DNA of 64,000 bases, taken from Aselliscus stoliczkanus. Its lineage: Eukaryota; Chordata; Mammalia; Chiroptera; Hipposideridae. The position numbers were made by a program, and so were the translations under genes. Numbering within the stretch: position 1 is the stretch's first letter; every line of letters starts with the position of its first letter. Below the pieces are notes generated by a model, which was given only the letters and a program-made list of their open reading frames with translations, had not been told where the DNA came from and did no database searches. This document shows positions 32,183-42,405 of the stretch, in pieces. The stretch is from NCBI GenBank assembly GCA_033961575.1, contig CM066732.1, positions 72,640,687 to 72,704,686 on the forward strand, given 5' to 3'.

Positions 32183-32762
32183 TGCTTTTATAAATTTGGA
32201 TTTATTTAAATGTTAGCTTCTATTTTCTAGAAGCTATAACAATTTATACTGGGAGCTATTTTTCCAAGAATGTGAAATCTGTATGTACTTATAAATCAAT
32301 AATTACAAATAAATAAAATGCATTGTTTCAAAGACATGAAAGAATATACACCTTAGTAGAATTTTAAATGTACAAAATTTGTCATTTAATGCTTTCTGTA
32401 GTAGATTTTCTTTAAAGCTATTCTTGGTTGTTCATATTTGCCAAACACCCACTGTGGGTACAGTTTGAAAATAATCTCTGTCTAAATTCAGTTTATGAGG
32501 GATAATGAATTATCATTGTGTTGTTAGAGGGCTTTCTGACCTAAATTCACCCAGTGTGCACATTAACATAGGGAGTATAGAGGACAATAAGAACATAGAG
32601 GGGCCTGCTTCATCAGAGGGGCTTGTGTGGGTATCCTAGAGGACTTTTAGTGGATGACATTTACCTTGAGTCTTTGAAGAAAAAAAGAAGTCAGCTAGAT
32701 GATGGTATGAGAGAGGGGAACATCTCCCAAATAACAAGGTATTTATGTGCAGAGGTCTGAAA
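32180..32762. other. No recognised feature
   Basis: No gene or repeat recognised between the TA tract and the solo LTR. Confidence 0.5.
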
Positions 32763-33289
32763 GAATGTTGGTTGGGAGCCGGTGGCGCCCCAGTATTTGA
32801 CAAGGTCACATTGAAGTAAAGACCCATGCTCAGCACTGGATGTCTGGGGTGCTGCCCTATGGTTGGTCATGTAATGTCTCCTGCTTCTATGAATCCATGT
32901 GTCTTTCCTCTACATCAGATCCCATAGGAGACAGTACTTTCACAGCGTTTATGGCAAGTCCCTGTGGTGTCCCAATGAGAGATGGCCATGCAAGCCAACG
33001 ATGGGTACAATCTCTTAAAGAGAAGGAGACAACCCAAGCCAGGCTGTAGCCCCATGGGGACCCCAGGACTGAGAAAGAGGGGACTCAAGCCTCTTGGAAA
33101 CAGAGGCTTAGACCTCTGGTCATGTAGGCCAACAGTCTGTCTGTGAGAAACTGATGATAACATCAGTCTGTTGAGCTCACTTGCCTATAGCCATTGCTGT
33201 GAGAGGTCTCCTTGAAGACTAAGGTCTCCAGGCCATGAGAGTTCTGATAAGAGACAACTTACTGACCATGGGGTATGTTAGCCAACAGA

Positions 33290-33345
33290 CTTATTTTGAT
33301 TCTTGTACATTGTTGTACTTATTTTGATTCTTGTACATTGTTGTA
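33290..33345 (+). repeat. 28-bp tandem duplication in U3
   Basis: Two exact copies of a 28-bp unit that starts CTTATTTTGATTCTTGTACA, at 33290-33317 and 33318-33345, inside the U3 part of the solo LTR. Confidence 0.97.
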
Positions 33346-33770
33346 GCAACAGATACTGAAGCTTTGACTGAGAAACAGATGCTAACCTCTATTGTAATAA
33401 TATGTAGCCCTCCGTAGGATAAGAGAGGTTTGAGACCCCCTTTTGTTATTAAGTAATTGCAATCACATAGGAATAGACTTTAGATGTAAGGGAAAATTTT
33501 ACCCTATACATAGTCACTGCTAGTCTTTAGTAATAGTTCAATTATGCACCCTGTGAGTCTTATGATTACGTCTAACTGCTAGAATTTGAGATAATTACTA
33601 GGTAGTCATGGTAATCATTCTTTAGGTGATATGTACCTTAACGTAGAATAGGTCACACTTTATCCTGGAGCAGAATAATTACAAAGAAGTAAAGGCTGTA
33701 AAAGTCATAAGAAAGAAAATACATCAAAATCATGTGGAACATAATTTGTGATTGAAGTAATGTTTGAGTC

Positions 33771-33780
33771 CTTATAAAAG
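33771..33780 (+). promoter_or_regulatory. TATA-like box of the solo LTR
   Basis: CTTATAAAAG, about 130 bases before the LTR's right end. Placement fits the U3/R boundary of an LTR. Confidence 0.65.
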
Positions 33781-33795
33781 GGGACATGCTCTAAC

Positions 33796-33801
33796 AATAA
33801 A
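33796..33801 (+). promoter_or_regulatory. Polyadenylation signal of the solo LTR
   Basis: AATAAA only about 20 bases after the TATA-like box, implying a very short R region. Confidence 0.65.
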
Positions 33802-33917
33802 GTGTGACACTTCTCTGAAACTTCTTCAGTGTCTCCACTCTCTTCTTTCTCCTCGTCGATGCCGTCCACACCTGAGGGAACCCCTGGACTCACGGGAGCT
33901 GGCCTCCCACAGAATGT

Positions 33918-36390
33918 AGCCAATATGAGAACTTGTTAATATTTGGTACTGCTGGAAAAAAGGATGAATACAAAATTATAGGGGAGACATGGCCTGAAAG
34001 TCAAGGTGGGGCCAGATCATGAAGAGCTTTGTAAGCTATACCAAGGAGTTTGGCCTTTCTTCTATAGCTAATGGGAGCTGGCTTGCAATGGAGTTCCTAT
34101 AAGTACATATACTTGTGAAGTAAAACACTCAAACTCTGCTTATTATATAATGAGCAAGATGCCCTTAAAAACCACCACCACCATCACCACCACCACAAAC
34201 CTACTCTTATAAGGAGTGTCAACAAATCAGGTTCGTAACTGAATGCAGTTTTTCTGAGTTTCTTAGCTTGTATTCCTTTGTACTTTTAACTTGTTTTCAA
34301 AGATCCAAAAGATGGAATTGTTCACTTGTTTCTAGCAGCTATTTTATCCCTTCACAGATTGTCCCTGTCTTTGAATGTCCCTTTCAAAATGGTGTTTTCT
34401 AGTTTAATTCTCAGGAGGAAGGCCCTAAGCATGAAAAACATAAATTCTTTTCTTGGAAGCCAATGTGCTTTCCTTCTTTCCTCATATACACAGACAGTTT
34501 CAGGATGTATCAGTGCTGAGAGCTATTTACAGTCAAAAGTTTTTTTTGATCTTTGGCAAACCCTAGAGGGAAGAGGAGATTAATGTTGCATGTCATTCCC
34601 AGCATCAGATTGGAGGGAGGATTTGTAACTATGATGAATGTTTTAGTTACAAATTTAAGAGACTTACACCTTTGGCGACATCTGTGCAGTATGATAGTGA
34701 TGACTGAGAAAGCATTTCAGGGCCTCAAGGAGGGGCTGGGAGGCACACTGCTTACTTTGTGATGCAGTGGGGAAGGAGTGGTGAGTGTCTCTGAATTTCT
34801 AAAATTCATGAAGCTTTTAAAAGTTATTTTGTAAAATGGTTATAATAGAGTTATTTCCTGAGGAGTTTTTTTTTTTTTATTGGTGCGAAGTCAAGAAAAC
34901 TAATAATGAAGTTATGAGGAAGTGGCTCCAACTATGGGGAATGAGGGACAGGCTCTCAAGCTCCAGGGTTGTTACTGTTGAGCATGAGCTCTTAGCAGAG
35001 TATGAAATGCACTGCATGTCAAACCTACGGACTACTCATTTCCCCAGAAGGTCGGGGTGGCTGATTTCTATCCCATACTGCAACTTGGGAGGAAAGGTGA
35101 CAAAGAAGGGACTAGAAAGAAGAGGTGAACCTTAAGTGTGACTTTTGTGCTTCAGTCAGGAATACAGGTGAGTAGGCAGGCACAGGTGGTAAATGAATAA
35201 ATTAACTAGTTTAGGAGAGGAACTATACACTTTGTAAAGAAGGCTGTGCCTTTTTATTTTTTCTTTCTGATTGTGTCTTTTAACTTTTACATAAAGCCCT
35301 TTTCAGAATAGAAGCTGAACATGTCCTAAAGAAGATAAAGAAAAGAATTTGTTTGAATTGTGATCTGGGCCAGAATTTAAATGGGGGAGCACAGTGAGAA
35401 AGTGCTGAGGCAGTGGTGATCTCTCAGAAGTGAGTGAAGATCACTTGTACAGTCATCCTTTCCACCCAGAAGTTCTCCCTCAGAGCTCTTCTGTGCTCAA
35501 AACTGGAGGGGATTTTTATTAATATGACAAGCCATTTCCTTGGAAAAGCCTCTAAGACCTTAAATAACTTGCAAGAGATTGTTTTGACAAGGTTCATGAA
35601 AATGGTGTCAGGAAGAGGAAATTACTTGCTTTAATAACTCTGACATTATTGGTGTTAAGTGTTTTGCATTCTGCTTGCTTATTTGCATACAGATGGGGCC
35701 ATTTGGACCCAGAACTATGTTCCTTTGCATTTCTTCCCACTTCTACCACTACAAGAAAATGAGTCAGACATGCAGATCAAGTTGCCCTCAAAGAGCCAGT
35801 GATTTTAATTAGTTTGGAGAGAGAAGTTAACTTAAATGTAGCATTGGGATTAGAGTTGGAAGGATATTATTCTGCCTTCACTGTTGTTATCATGACCTAG
35901 CAAAGCTTTTACGTTTGCCATAGGATTTTAGAATTTATGGAGATTGGAAATTATATAGTCCAGGATCAGGCCTTTCAGTCTCCTTTTCCTTGAGTTAGTG
36001 TTCCCCACGATCTTATGCTTTCTCTCTTTACAAAATATAAAATACAGTGGGTTTCAGTTATATTTAGGAAACTTTACAAGGTAGATGACCATGGCAAAAG
36101 AAACTCATCCCTGCCAATGTAGAAGACCTCAGTTCTTCTAAGGATGTTGCAATCAATTTATGTGTTTTTTCCTGAAGGTAGAAATTGTTGCATTGGACAT
36201 CTCTGAATCTTTCATGGTAGACTTGAGGACACTTGATTTTTTGAAGGCTTTAGGTAAAATATATTTGCATTTCAAACATATAGACACAGAATCACACCAA
36301 TGTGAACCTTTCTGAGCCTCAAACTCCTTACTCTAAAATGTAATATTAAAAATTGCCCTTTTCTCTTTTAAGAGTTTGAGCTTAATGTTC
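33918..36390. other. No gene recognised; short (ACC)n tract
   Basis: Unique-looking sequence. A short ACC-rich tract lies at about 34169-34198. The text near 34010-34110 ('GAAGAGCTTTGTAAGCTATA') resembles a common old mammalian repeat that I cannot name. Frames up to 99 codons (34836-35135) begin in poly-T sequence and show no domain. Confidence 0.45.
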
Positions 36391-36394
36391 ATCA

Positions 36395-36705
36395 TGTCAC
36401 CTGCCCAGAACACTCACTGTTTGTTTCTTGAAAACTCAGCTCAAATCTTAATTCCTCCAAGTTTATTGATCTGCTCAGCTTTGTTTTGGTTGCTATTTAG
36501 TTCTTTTGGCAAGTAATGTTACTGCATGGTGTTTTTTTTACACTGTGGTTATTTACTCTTATGTAACTTTTAACATTATGGGACCTTATTTAAGCTCCAG
36601 ATTGCAAGCTTTTAGAGCGGAAACCATGACCTCTCCAACTCTGTGTTCAATATATCGCATCTCAGCGTGCTTAGTGCATATTGTATGGTTAGTAAATAGC
36701 TGTAA
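36395..36705 (+). repeat. L2 LINE fragment, 3' part
   Basis: Diverged but ordered like the L2 3' end: a 'CTCAGCTCAAATCTTAATTCC' type segment (near 36436), a middle part, then 'AGATTGCAAGCTTTTAGAG' (36599-36617) and a closing 'ATTGTATGGTTAGTAAATA'. Confidence 0.55.
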
Positions 36706-36709
36706 TTTT

Positions 36710-37440
36710 GATTTTATATTGCCACAGGATTATTTTTTGCAAAAAAAAAACTATTACAAAAGCTTAGCAAATGGAGGTGTACATTAAGAGATTTATTTTT
36801 AAAGTGCAGCACATTATTTATTTTCTTAACTGGATTGCTTTCATTTCTTAGTTTGAAAATAATCTATAATATTGCATATATAAAATTAATATTTACAATT
36901 TAATTTATGTTTTTTAAAAATTCTAGCATTATAAAAATACAAATTGTTATATTTGGTGACACTTTCTAAACTCAGAATTTTAAAACGTCTTGATTCTGTG
37001 TTCAAATATGGTGATTTTAATAACTAAAATTAAAATCTGCTGGCAATAAACAGTGTTTATTTTTTTTCTATTTTTTTTTTCAGAATGAAAAAAAATGCTT
37101 TTAAAATTAAGGAGAATAATTTTTTCTTTGAAGACTGATGAAATAGTTAGATGCCTACCCTTCCTGTGCATCTGTATGCTTGTTAGTACTTTTTGAAAAA
37201 TGTACAGGCCTTAATTTCTCTAATATCAAAGTAAATGTATTTTTATTGAAAAGAGTTTAGAAAACAAGCCACTTAAAAAGAGTTCAAAGTATGAGAATAT
37301 TTTATACCAACTAGATAAAATAATAAATACTACAATGAATACAAAGGTAGCTAGTAAACTTTATGAAACTCTGTGAGGTGACAGGCCCTGAATTTTTTAT
37401 GGAATTTATCTCCCAACCTCTGGTTCATGTGTTTTATTAA
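36710..37440. other. No recognised feature
   Basis: Very AT-rich sequence without a gene-like frame or a repeat family I can name. Confidence 0.5.
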
Positions 37441-37631
37441 GCATCTAAAGTACTTGATTTTTATTTTTTATTTATTTTTAATTTATTTTTTACAACAGTG
37501 CAATAGTTATACTTTTTAACCCCTCAAAGTGACAACACCCCTTCCCCAATCTGCCCACCCCATTCCCCCCATATTGTATATATCTATTACAACTCCCCTG
37601 ACCCCATTCCCACACTGTACTCCTCATTCTG

Positions 37632-37634
<3 letters not shown>

Positions 37635-37669
<35 letters not shown>
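37635..37669. repeat. (TA)n microsatellite in the LINE-1 3' UTR
   Basis: About 17 TA units; the corresponding place in other copies is 'TATCTATATATATTC', so the repeat grew in place. Confidence 0.95.
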
Positions 37670-37672
<3 letters not shown>

Positions 37673-37887
37673 TTAACATTTAATATTATACAACATCAGC
37701 TTCAGGTTTACAGTGCAGTGATCAAGCTTCTACCCCATCCCCGAAGTGGTCTCCCTAACAAGACACGTGACCATCTGACACCCCAAAAAGCAGTCACAAC
37801 ATTACCAATTACATTCCCAGAACTGCCCCCCATATCCCTGCAGCAACAATGTAGTCACCCACCTACGCTGTCCAAAATCTTCCCCCC

Positions 37888-38578
37888 TCACTTATCCGCA
37901 CCCCCTCCCAGCCAGCAACCATCAGTTTTTCCTTTATATCTGCTTGATATGATTTCAATCTTCTTAAATTTACTGAGACTTGTTTTGTGGCCTAACATGA
38001 GGTCCATCTTGGAAAATTTCACATGTGCACTTGAGAAGAATGTATATTCTGTTGTTTCAGGGTGAAATGCTCTAAAAATATCAATGAAATCCAGCAGGTG
38101 TAAAGTGTCATTTAAGGCCACTCTTTCTGTGTTGATTTTCTGTCTGGAGGATCTGTTCATTGGTGACAACTGGGTGTTGAAGTCCCCTACTACGAATGTG
38201 TTACTGTTAATCTCTGTCTTTATGTCTGTCAAAATCTGTTTTATATATTTAGGAGCTCCTATGTTGTGTGCATAGATGTTTATTAGGGTTATAGTGTTCT
38301 TGTTTGTTTTTTAGTGTAGTCTTCATTTTAAAGTCTATTTTGTCCAAAACAAGTACTGTTACTCCATCTTTTTTTCTCATTTCCATTGCATGAAACATCT
38401 TATTCCATTCCTTTACTTTCAGTCTGTGTGTGTCTTTTGATCTGAGATGAGTCTCTTATAAACAGCATATACATGGGTCCTATTTTCTTATCCACTCAGC
38501 AACTCTCTGTCTTTTGATTGGAGCTTTTAGCCCATTCACATTTAAAATGATTATTGATAGGTGCACATGTATTGCCAT
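37888..38578 (-). pseudogene. LINE-1 ORF2, endonuclease part only
   Basis: ORF2 starts at ATGGCAATACATG (38578), 4 nt after the ORF1 stop. Endonuclease text continues in broken frames; the open part (38232-37942) includes 'VVGDFNTQLS', the block with a catalytic Asp and Asn, and 'KMDLMLGHKTSLSKFKK'. The frame then crosses the deletion junction at about 37941 into 3' UTR and ends at 37888. The reverse transcriptase is entirely absent. Confidence 0.88.
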
Positions 38579-38582
38579 TTTG

Positions 38583-39498
38583 TTATTTGTATTTCTTGTC
38601 TTCTTGGGTTAGCTTGTTTTCCCCTTTCTTGTGTTTAAAAAAGCCCTTTTAACATTTCTTGCTATGCTGGCTTGGTGGTAATGAATTCCTTAAGCTTATT
38701 CTTTTCTGAGAAACTCTTGATTTCTCCTTCAATTTTAAGTGATAGCCATGCTGGGTAGAGCAATCTTGGTTGTAGGCCTTTATTTTGCATCACTTTGTAT
38801 ATTTCCTGCCACTCCCTTCTGGCCTGCAGAGTTTCTGTAGACAAGTCAGCTGTTATTCTTATAGGAGTTCCTTTGTATGTAACCTGCTGTCTTTCTCTTG
38901 CTGCTTTTAGGATTCTTTGTCTTTAACCTTTGCCATTTTAACTGTGATGTCTTGGTGTAGGCATGTTTGGATTCAGCTTGTTTGGACCTCTCTGCACTTC
39001 TTAGGCTTATATGTCAATTTCCTTCACCAGGGTAGGGAAATTTTCAGTCATTATTTTTTCAAATACATTCTCGACCCCTTGCTTCTCTTCTCCTTCTGGT
39101 ATTCCTATGATGTGCATGTTGCTGTGTTTCATGTTGTCCCATAGGGCTCTTAAACAATTTTTATTGTTTTTTATTCTTTTGTCTTTTTGTTGTTCCAACT
39201 GGGTGATTTCTGCTATTTTGTCTTCCAAATGGCTGATCAGATCCTCTCCTTCATTTAATCTACTGGTGATTCCTTCAAGTGTGTTTTTCATTTCCGTTAT
39301 TGTATTCTTTAGTTCTAACTGGTTGCTTTTTATGATTTCTCTATCCTTCCTTATGTCCTCACTAAGTTCGTTAAGCATTTTTATAATCAGTGTTCTAAAC
39401 TCTGTCTCTGAAAGTTTGGGTCCCTCTGTTTTATTTAGTTCCATTTCTAGAGGTTTCTTCTGATCTTTTACTTATGAGATGTTTCTTTGTTTCCTCAT
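38583..39498 (-). pseudogene. LINE-1 ORF1, broken
   Basis: Coiled coil ('ISHLEDKIAEITQLEQQKDK'), RRM-like part ('IIGIPEGEEKQGVENVFEK') and C-terminal part ('STETLQARREWQEIYKVMQN', then 'LLYPAWLSLKIEGEIKSF'). The best frame opens at 39444 with MELNKTEG; an in-frame ATG upstream (39498) is followed by a stop after eight residues. The RRM and the C-terminal domain lie in different frames. It ends at TAA 38585-38583. Confidence 0.88.
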
Positions 39499-40618
39499 TC
39501 TGGCTGTTGCTCTGGGATTGTTTCAATGTATTAGATAGATCACCAGGAGAGCCCTGGCTGGAGCACTCAGGCACACTGCTCACGGCCCAACACTCCCAGG
39601 AAAACTCCCAGTCTCAACCTGTCCCAATCAGCCGCTCACAGATCAGGCCGAGCAGCCCGACAACCAATCACCAGCCTGGCAGCTCTGCATCTGCAGTGTG
39701 GAGAGTGGGGACCCAAGGCGGCTCACGCACTCCTGTGTCTCAATGAGCAGCCTGATGGAGCCGGAGAGCACCTGCCAGGCATTTCCCTGGCTATGCAGCA
39801 CAAGCAGTGTGGACTATGGGGATCCAAGGCAGCTCCTGCACTTCCATGTCTCAAAGAGCAGCCTGTTTGAGCTCAAGCGTGCCCACGTGGCGTTTCTCTG
39901 GCTATGCAGCACAAGCAGTGCGGAGGTTGGGGCTCTAAGGCAGCATGCGCGTGCAAGCACACATGCACTCCTGCACCAATTTCACCAGACCAATGCCGTC
40001 CCAGACCTGACCCTCTGTGGGAGGGCCGAACCCTGACAAAATGGCGCCCTCCTGTACACTACTTTTGTGCAAGCTCCACACCAGGGGAACAATGGTCCCA
40101 AAACCTCCAGCTCTGGAGCCAAAGGCACTCAGTTCAGTCTGTCCCCTCAGGCTCCTGAGCCTGGCTCACACAGCTACTCTCTCCACCAGGAACTGGGTGA
40201 GTGCTCATCAGCGAGCAAGTCCTGTGCTGGCTCCACCGGCTCTCCAGCCACCCTCAGCCTCACCAAGCTGAGCAAAGAGAGTCCTCACCAATTTCTACTG
40301 CCAGATATCGTGGAACTGCTCTCCCCGGCAAAGTAATTCTGGGCTGGTGAGCTCGGTGTGGGGTTGGGGAGTCTCTGCCCCAATCAGAGAAGCCTCCCCA
40401 CCACTGAAGTGTCCCTCATGGGGCTCGTCCTCCCTCGTCTCCGCCCCTCCCACCAGACTTGATGTAGCCTCCTCTTCAAGTTCCTCACCTAGAGGTTCCA
40501 TTCATCTAGTGCTCTGGGGACTTCCTGGGTTGAATGTTGTATAAATTATTTGTAATTTTGGTGTGATCCTGGGAGGCAGTTGGCACAGCATCTGTCTATT
40601 CCACCATCTTACCAGAAG
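39499..40618 (-). promoter_or_regulatory. LINE-1 5' UTR with 111-bp monomers
   Basis: A GC-rich 1.1-kb leader ending exactly at the target duplication, so the natural 5' end is kept. It differs in sequence from the 5' UTR at 26065-28564. About 39693-39955 contains a tandem repeat. Frames of 60-112 codons in it lack domains and are rejected as genes. Confidence 0.8.
39693..39955 (-). repeat. 111-bp tandem monomers in the LINE-1 5' UTR
   Basis: On the plus strand 'GCAGTGTGGA' (39693), 'GCAGTGTGGA' (39804) and 'GCAGTGCGGA' (39915) open three units spaced exactly 111 bases apart. Shared later blocks include 'GGCTATGCAGCACAAGCAGT' (before units 2 and 3), 'GAGCAGCCTG' and 'CAAGGC[GA]GCTC'. The third unit decays after about 40 bases. 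Confidence 0.9.
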
Positions 40619-40659
40619 TCTAAAGTACTTGCTTATCAAATCGTCATCAATGTAATGGA

Positions 40660-41090
40660 CCAATATAATTCTATTGCTACTGTAACAAATAACCATAAAC
40701 TTGGTGTTTTAAAACAATATAGACCCATTATCTTACAGTTTTAGTGGTCAGAAATCCTCAAGGTATTGGCAGGGCTATGTTCCTTCTGGAGGTGTTAGGG
40801 GAAAATCCAATTCCTTGGTTTTTTTCCAGCTTTCTAGGACACCTGCATTCCTTAGCTGGTTGGCCCCCTCCTCCATCTTCTAAACCAACAGGATAGGGTC
40901 TTCAAATCTTTTCCTTTCTTTCTCTCCCTCCTCTAACTCTCTCTTTCTGACTTCTGATTCCACAATCATAGCCTCTTCATTCTCTCTCTGATTCTGACTC
41001 TCCTGCCTCCCTCTTATAGTGATCTTTTGATGACATTGAGCCCACCTCGTTAATTTTGGATAATCTTTCATCTCAATATCATGCAAAGTC
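40660..41090 (+). repeat. Old interspersed repeat (LTR-like family also at 44825)
   Basis: Contains 'TGTAACAAATAACCATAAAC' (40681-40700), 'GGTATTGGCAGGGCTATGTT' (40762-40781) and 'TTCTAGG...CATTCC' blocks in the order seen in a common mammalian repeat. I recognise the pattern but cannot name it safely. Strongly diverged. Confidence 0.5.
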
Positions 41091-41099
41091 TCTTTTGTC

Positions 41100-42235
41100 A
41101 TGGTGGTAACATATTCACAGGTTTTGGGGATTATTATGTAGGTATCTTTGTGGGACCATTCTGCTACGACAACCAGTATGACATTGCATGGAATATCAAG
41201 ATGATTAGATTCCTGTGGACTCTAACTATGACAGTGAATAGAGCTAATGTGGTTCTGAGGTGTACTGATGACTCTTCCAAGTAAAGCAAACTTTTTTTTT
41301 TCATGATTCTTAGAGAATCATGATTTTTGTATAGAAAGAAAAAATTTGCTAGGTCAATAGCTGCATACCAGGCACTAGAGTTGGTGTAATTTCTCCAGTA
41401 TAAATACTATATTTGGAACAACAGCTACAATGGAATTATTACTTCATTAAGTTTGTGATAATCCATTCTCCAAAATTCATCTACCTTCTATCTCAGCCAA
41501 ACTGACTGAATTAAATAAGACTGCCCAGTTTCCATGTAGAGATCTGACTCTAGTTATTGGTCTAGTGGCAGTAAGGAGTTGTTGGGATAATGAGATAATC
41601 CCTTGAGGGGATTAGCCTTGAAGATAATGGGCATCCTGCCTGGGCAACTGTTCTAGGTAAAGTTATTACAATATTTTTAAGCAAGGGAAGGATTCTCCCC
41701 CTGGGCATAGGAGATCAAGCTTCTTCCACTGGCAAAAGAGACTCAGAATTATTTGAGTTTTTAAATTTCTCAGTCTCATTCAAGTCCAAACAGATGTCAG
41801 TATTCTTCCCCTGAGCTCCTGCTTCATAACTTTCAAGAGAGATTTTGAGTGGCTGTGAGTCCTTCAAATCACAAAATTAAAATTTGTGCTTGCTTTTCAA
41901 CAATATTGGTCTTATGGCTAAAATAAATAAATAAATAAGTTTTTTTTTTCAAGGCTACCATGGGAGCTTTTTTGTTTTCTGATCTGACTTGAAATGAGAG
42001 CTAAAAGGTCCAAGACTCTTATTTTCTTTAACAAGTCAGTATACTCAGGAGAATCCAGCTCACACCACCATCCTTGTGGTTGTCTCTGTTGACATAATGG
42101 TCAAGAAAGTCCATCACAGTCATCCAGAGGTGATAATTTTGATTAACTGTGATTCCACTACATGTCTTGGATTGTTTGCTTCCAATTTCCCTTTGGCCAG
42201 GAACTCAGTACTACATTCAAGTCATGATCCAAACT
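41100..42235. other. No recognised feature
   Basis: Unique-looking AT-rich sequence with no gene-like frame above 67 codons. Confidence 0.5.
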
Positions 42236-42239
42236 GAAT

Positions 42240-42405
42240 CTAAGACCAGAAGCCTCCATATCAGTTGGGAACTTGTCAGAAAGGCAAATTCTCAAGCTGG
42301 GGCCCCAGATGTCCTGAGTCAGAATCTTTGGGAGGGCGGCCCAGGGATCTGTGATGTGCAAGCCCTCTAGGTGATTCTGAGGCTTGCTAAAGTTTGAGGA
42401 GGAGG
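42240..42405 (-). repeat. MER5A-like hAT fossil
   Basis: The plus strand shows the complement of MER5A: 'GGGAACTTGTCAGAAAGGCA' (42266-42285), 'CCCTCTAGGTGATTCTGAGG' (42363-42382), then 'GCTAAAGTTTGAG'. An old non-autonomous DNA transposon. Confidence 0.75.

Larger units (their letters stand above)
32769..33911 (+). mobile_element. Solo LTR of an endogenous retrovirus (about 1143 bp)
   Basis: Begins TGGTTGGGAGCC and ends GGCCTCCCACA, matching the TG...CA rule, and is flanked by an exact 6-bp duplication GAATGT (32763-32768 and 33912-33917). A TATA-like CTTATAAAAGGGG (33771-33783) and an AATAAA (33796-33801) lie close together near the right end, followed by a C/T-rich U5-like stretch of about 110 bases. 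This order makes it sense-oriented on the plus strand. No gag, pol or env sequence is attached, so the internal part was lost, presumably by LTR-LTR recombination. A 6-bp duplication suggests a class II (betaretrovirus-like) origin, which is inference. Confidence 0.8.
37457..40618 (-). mobile_element. LINE-1 with both ends but a large internal deletion
   Basis: Antisense LINE-1 with an exact 13-bp target duplication, TCTAAAGTACTTG (37444-37456 and 40619-40631). In its own direction it starts CTTCTGGTAAGATGGTGGAA at 40618 and has a 5' UTR (to about 39499), ORF1 (39498-38583) and the first part of ORF2 (from 38578). At about 37941 the endonuclease part jumps straight into the 3' UTR. The whole reverse transcriptase and C-terminus are missing, about 3 kb by comparison with the 11-kb copy. 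The 3' end is A-rich (37457-37490). Confidence 0.92.

Noticed and set aside
37935..37945. RNA splicing as the cause of the internal LINE-1 deletion
   Set aside because: The full-length homologue has AAGCATCTTC at the upstream edge, without a GT donor. Not excluded for non-canonical sites, but unsupported.
39474..40336. Set of 84-112-codon plus-strand frames that look like a Ser/Pro-rich protein
   Set aside because: They are antisense to a LINE-1 5' UTR with 111-bp monomers; no conserved domain and no splice or start context.
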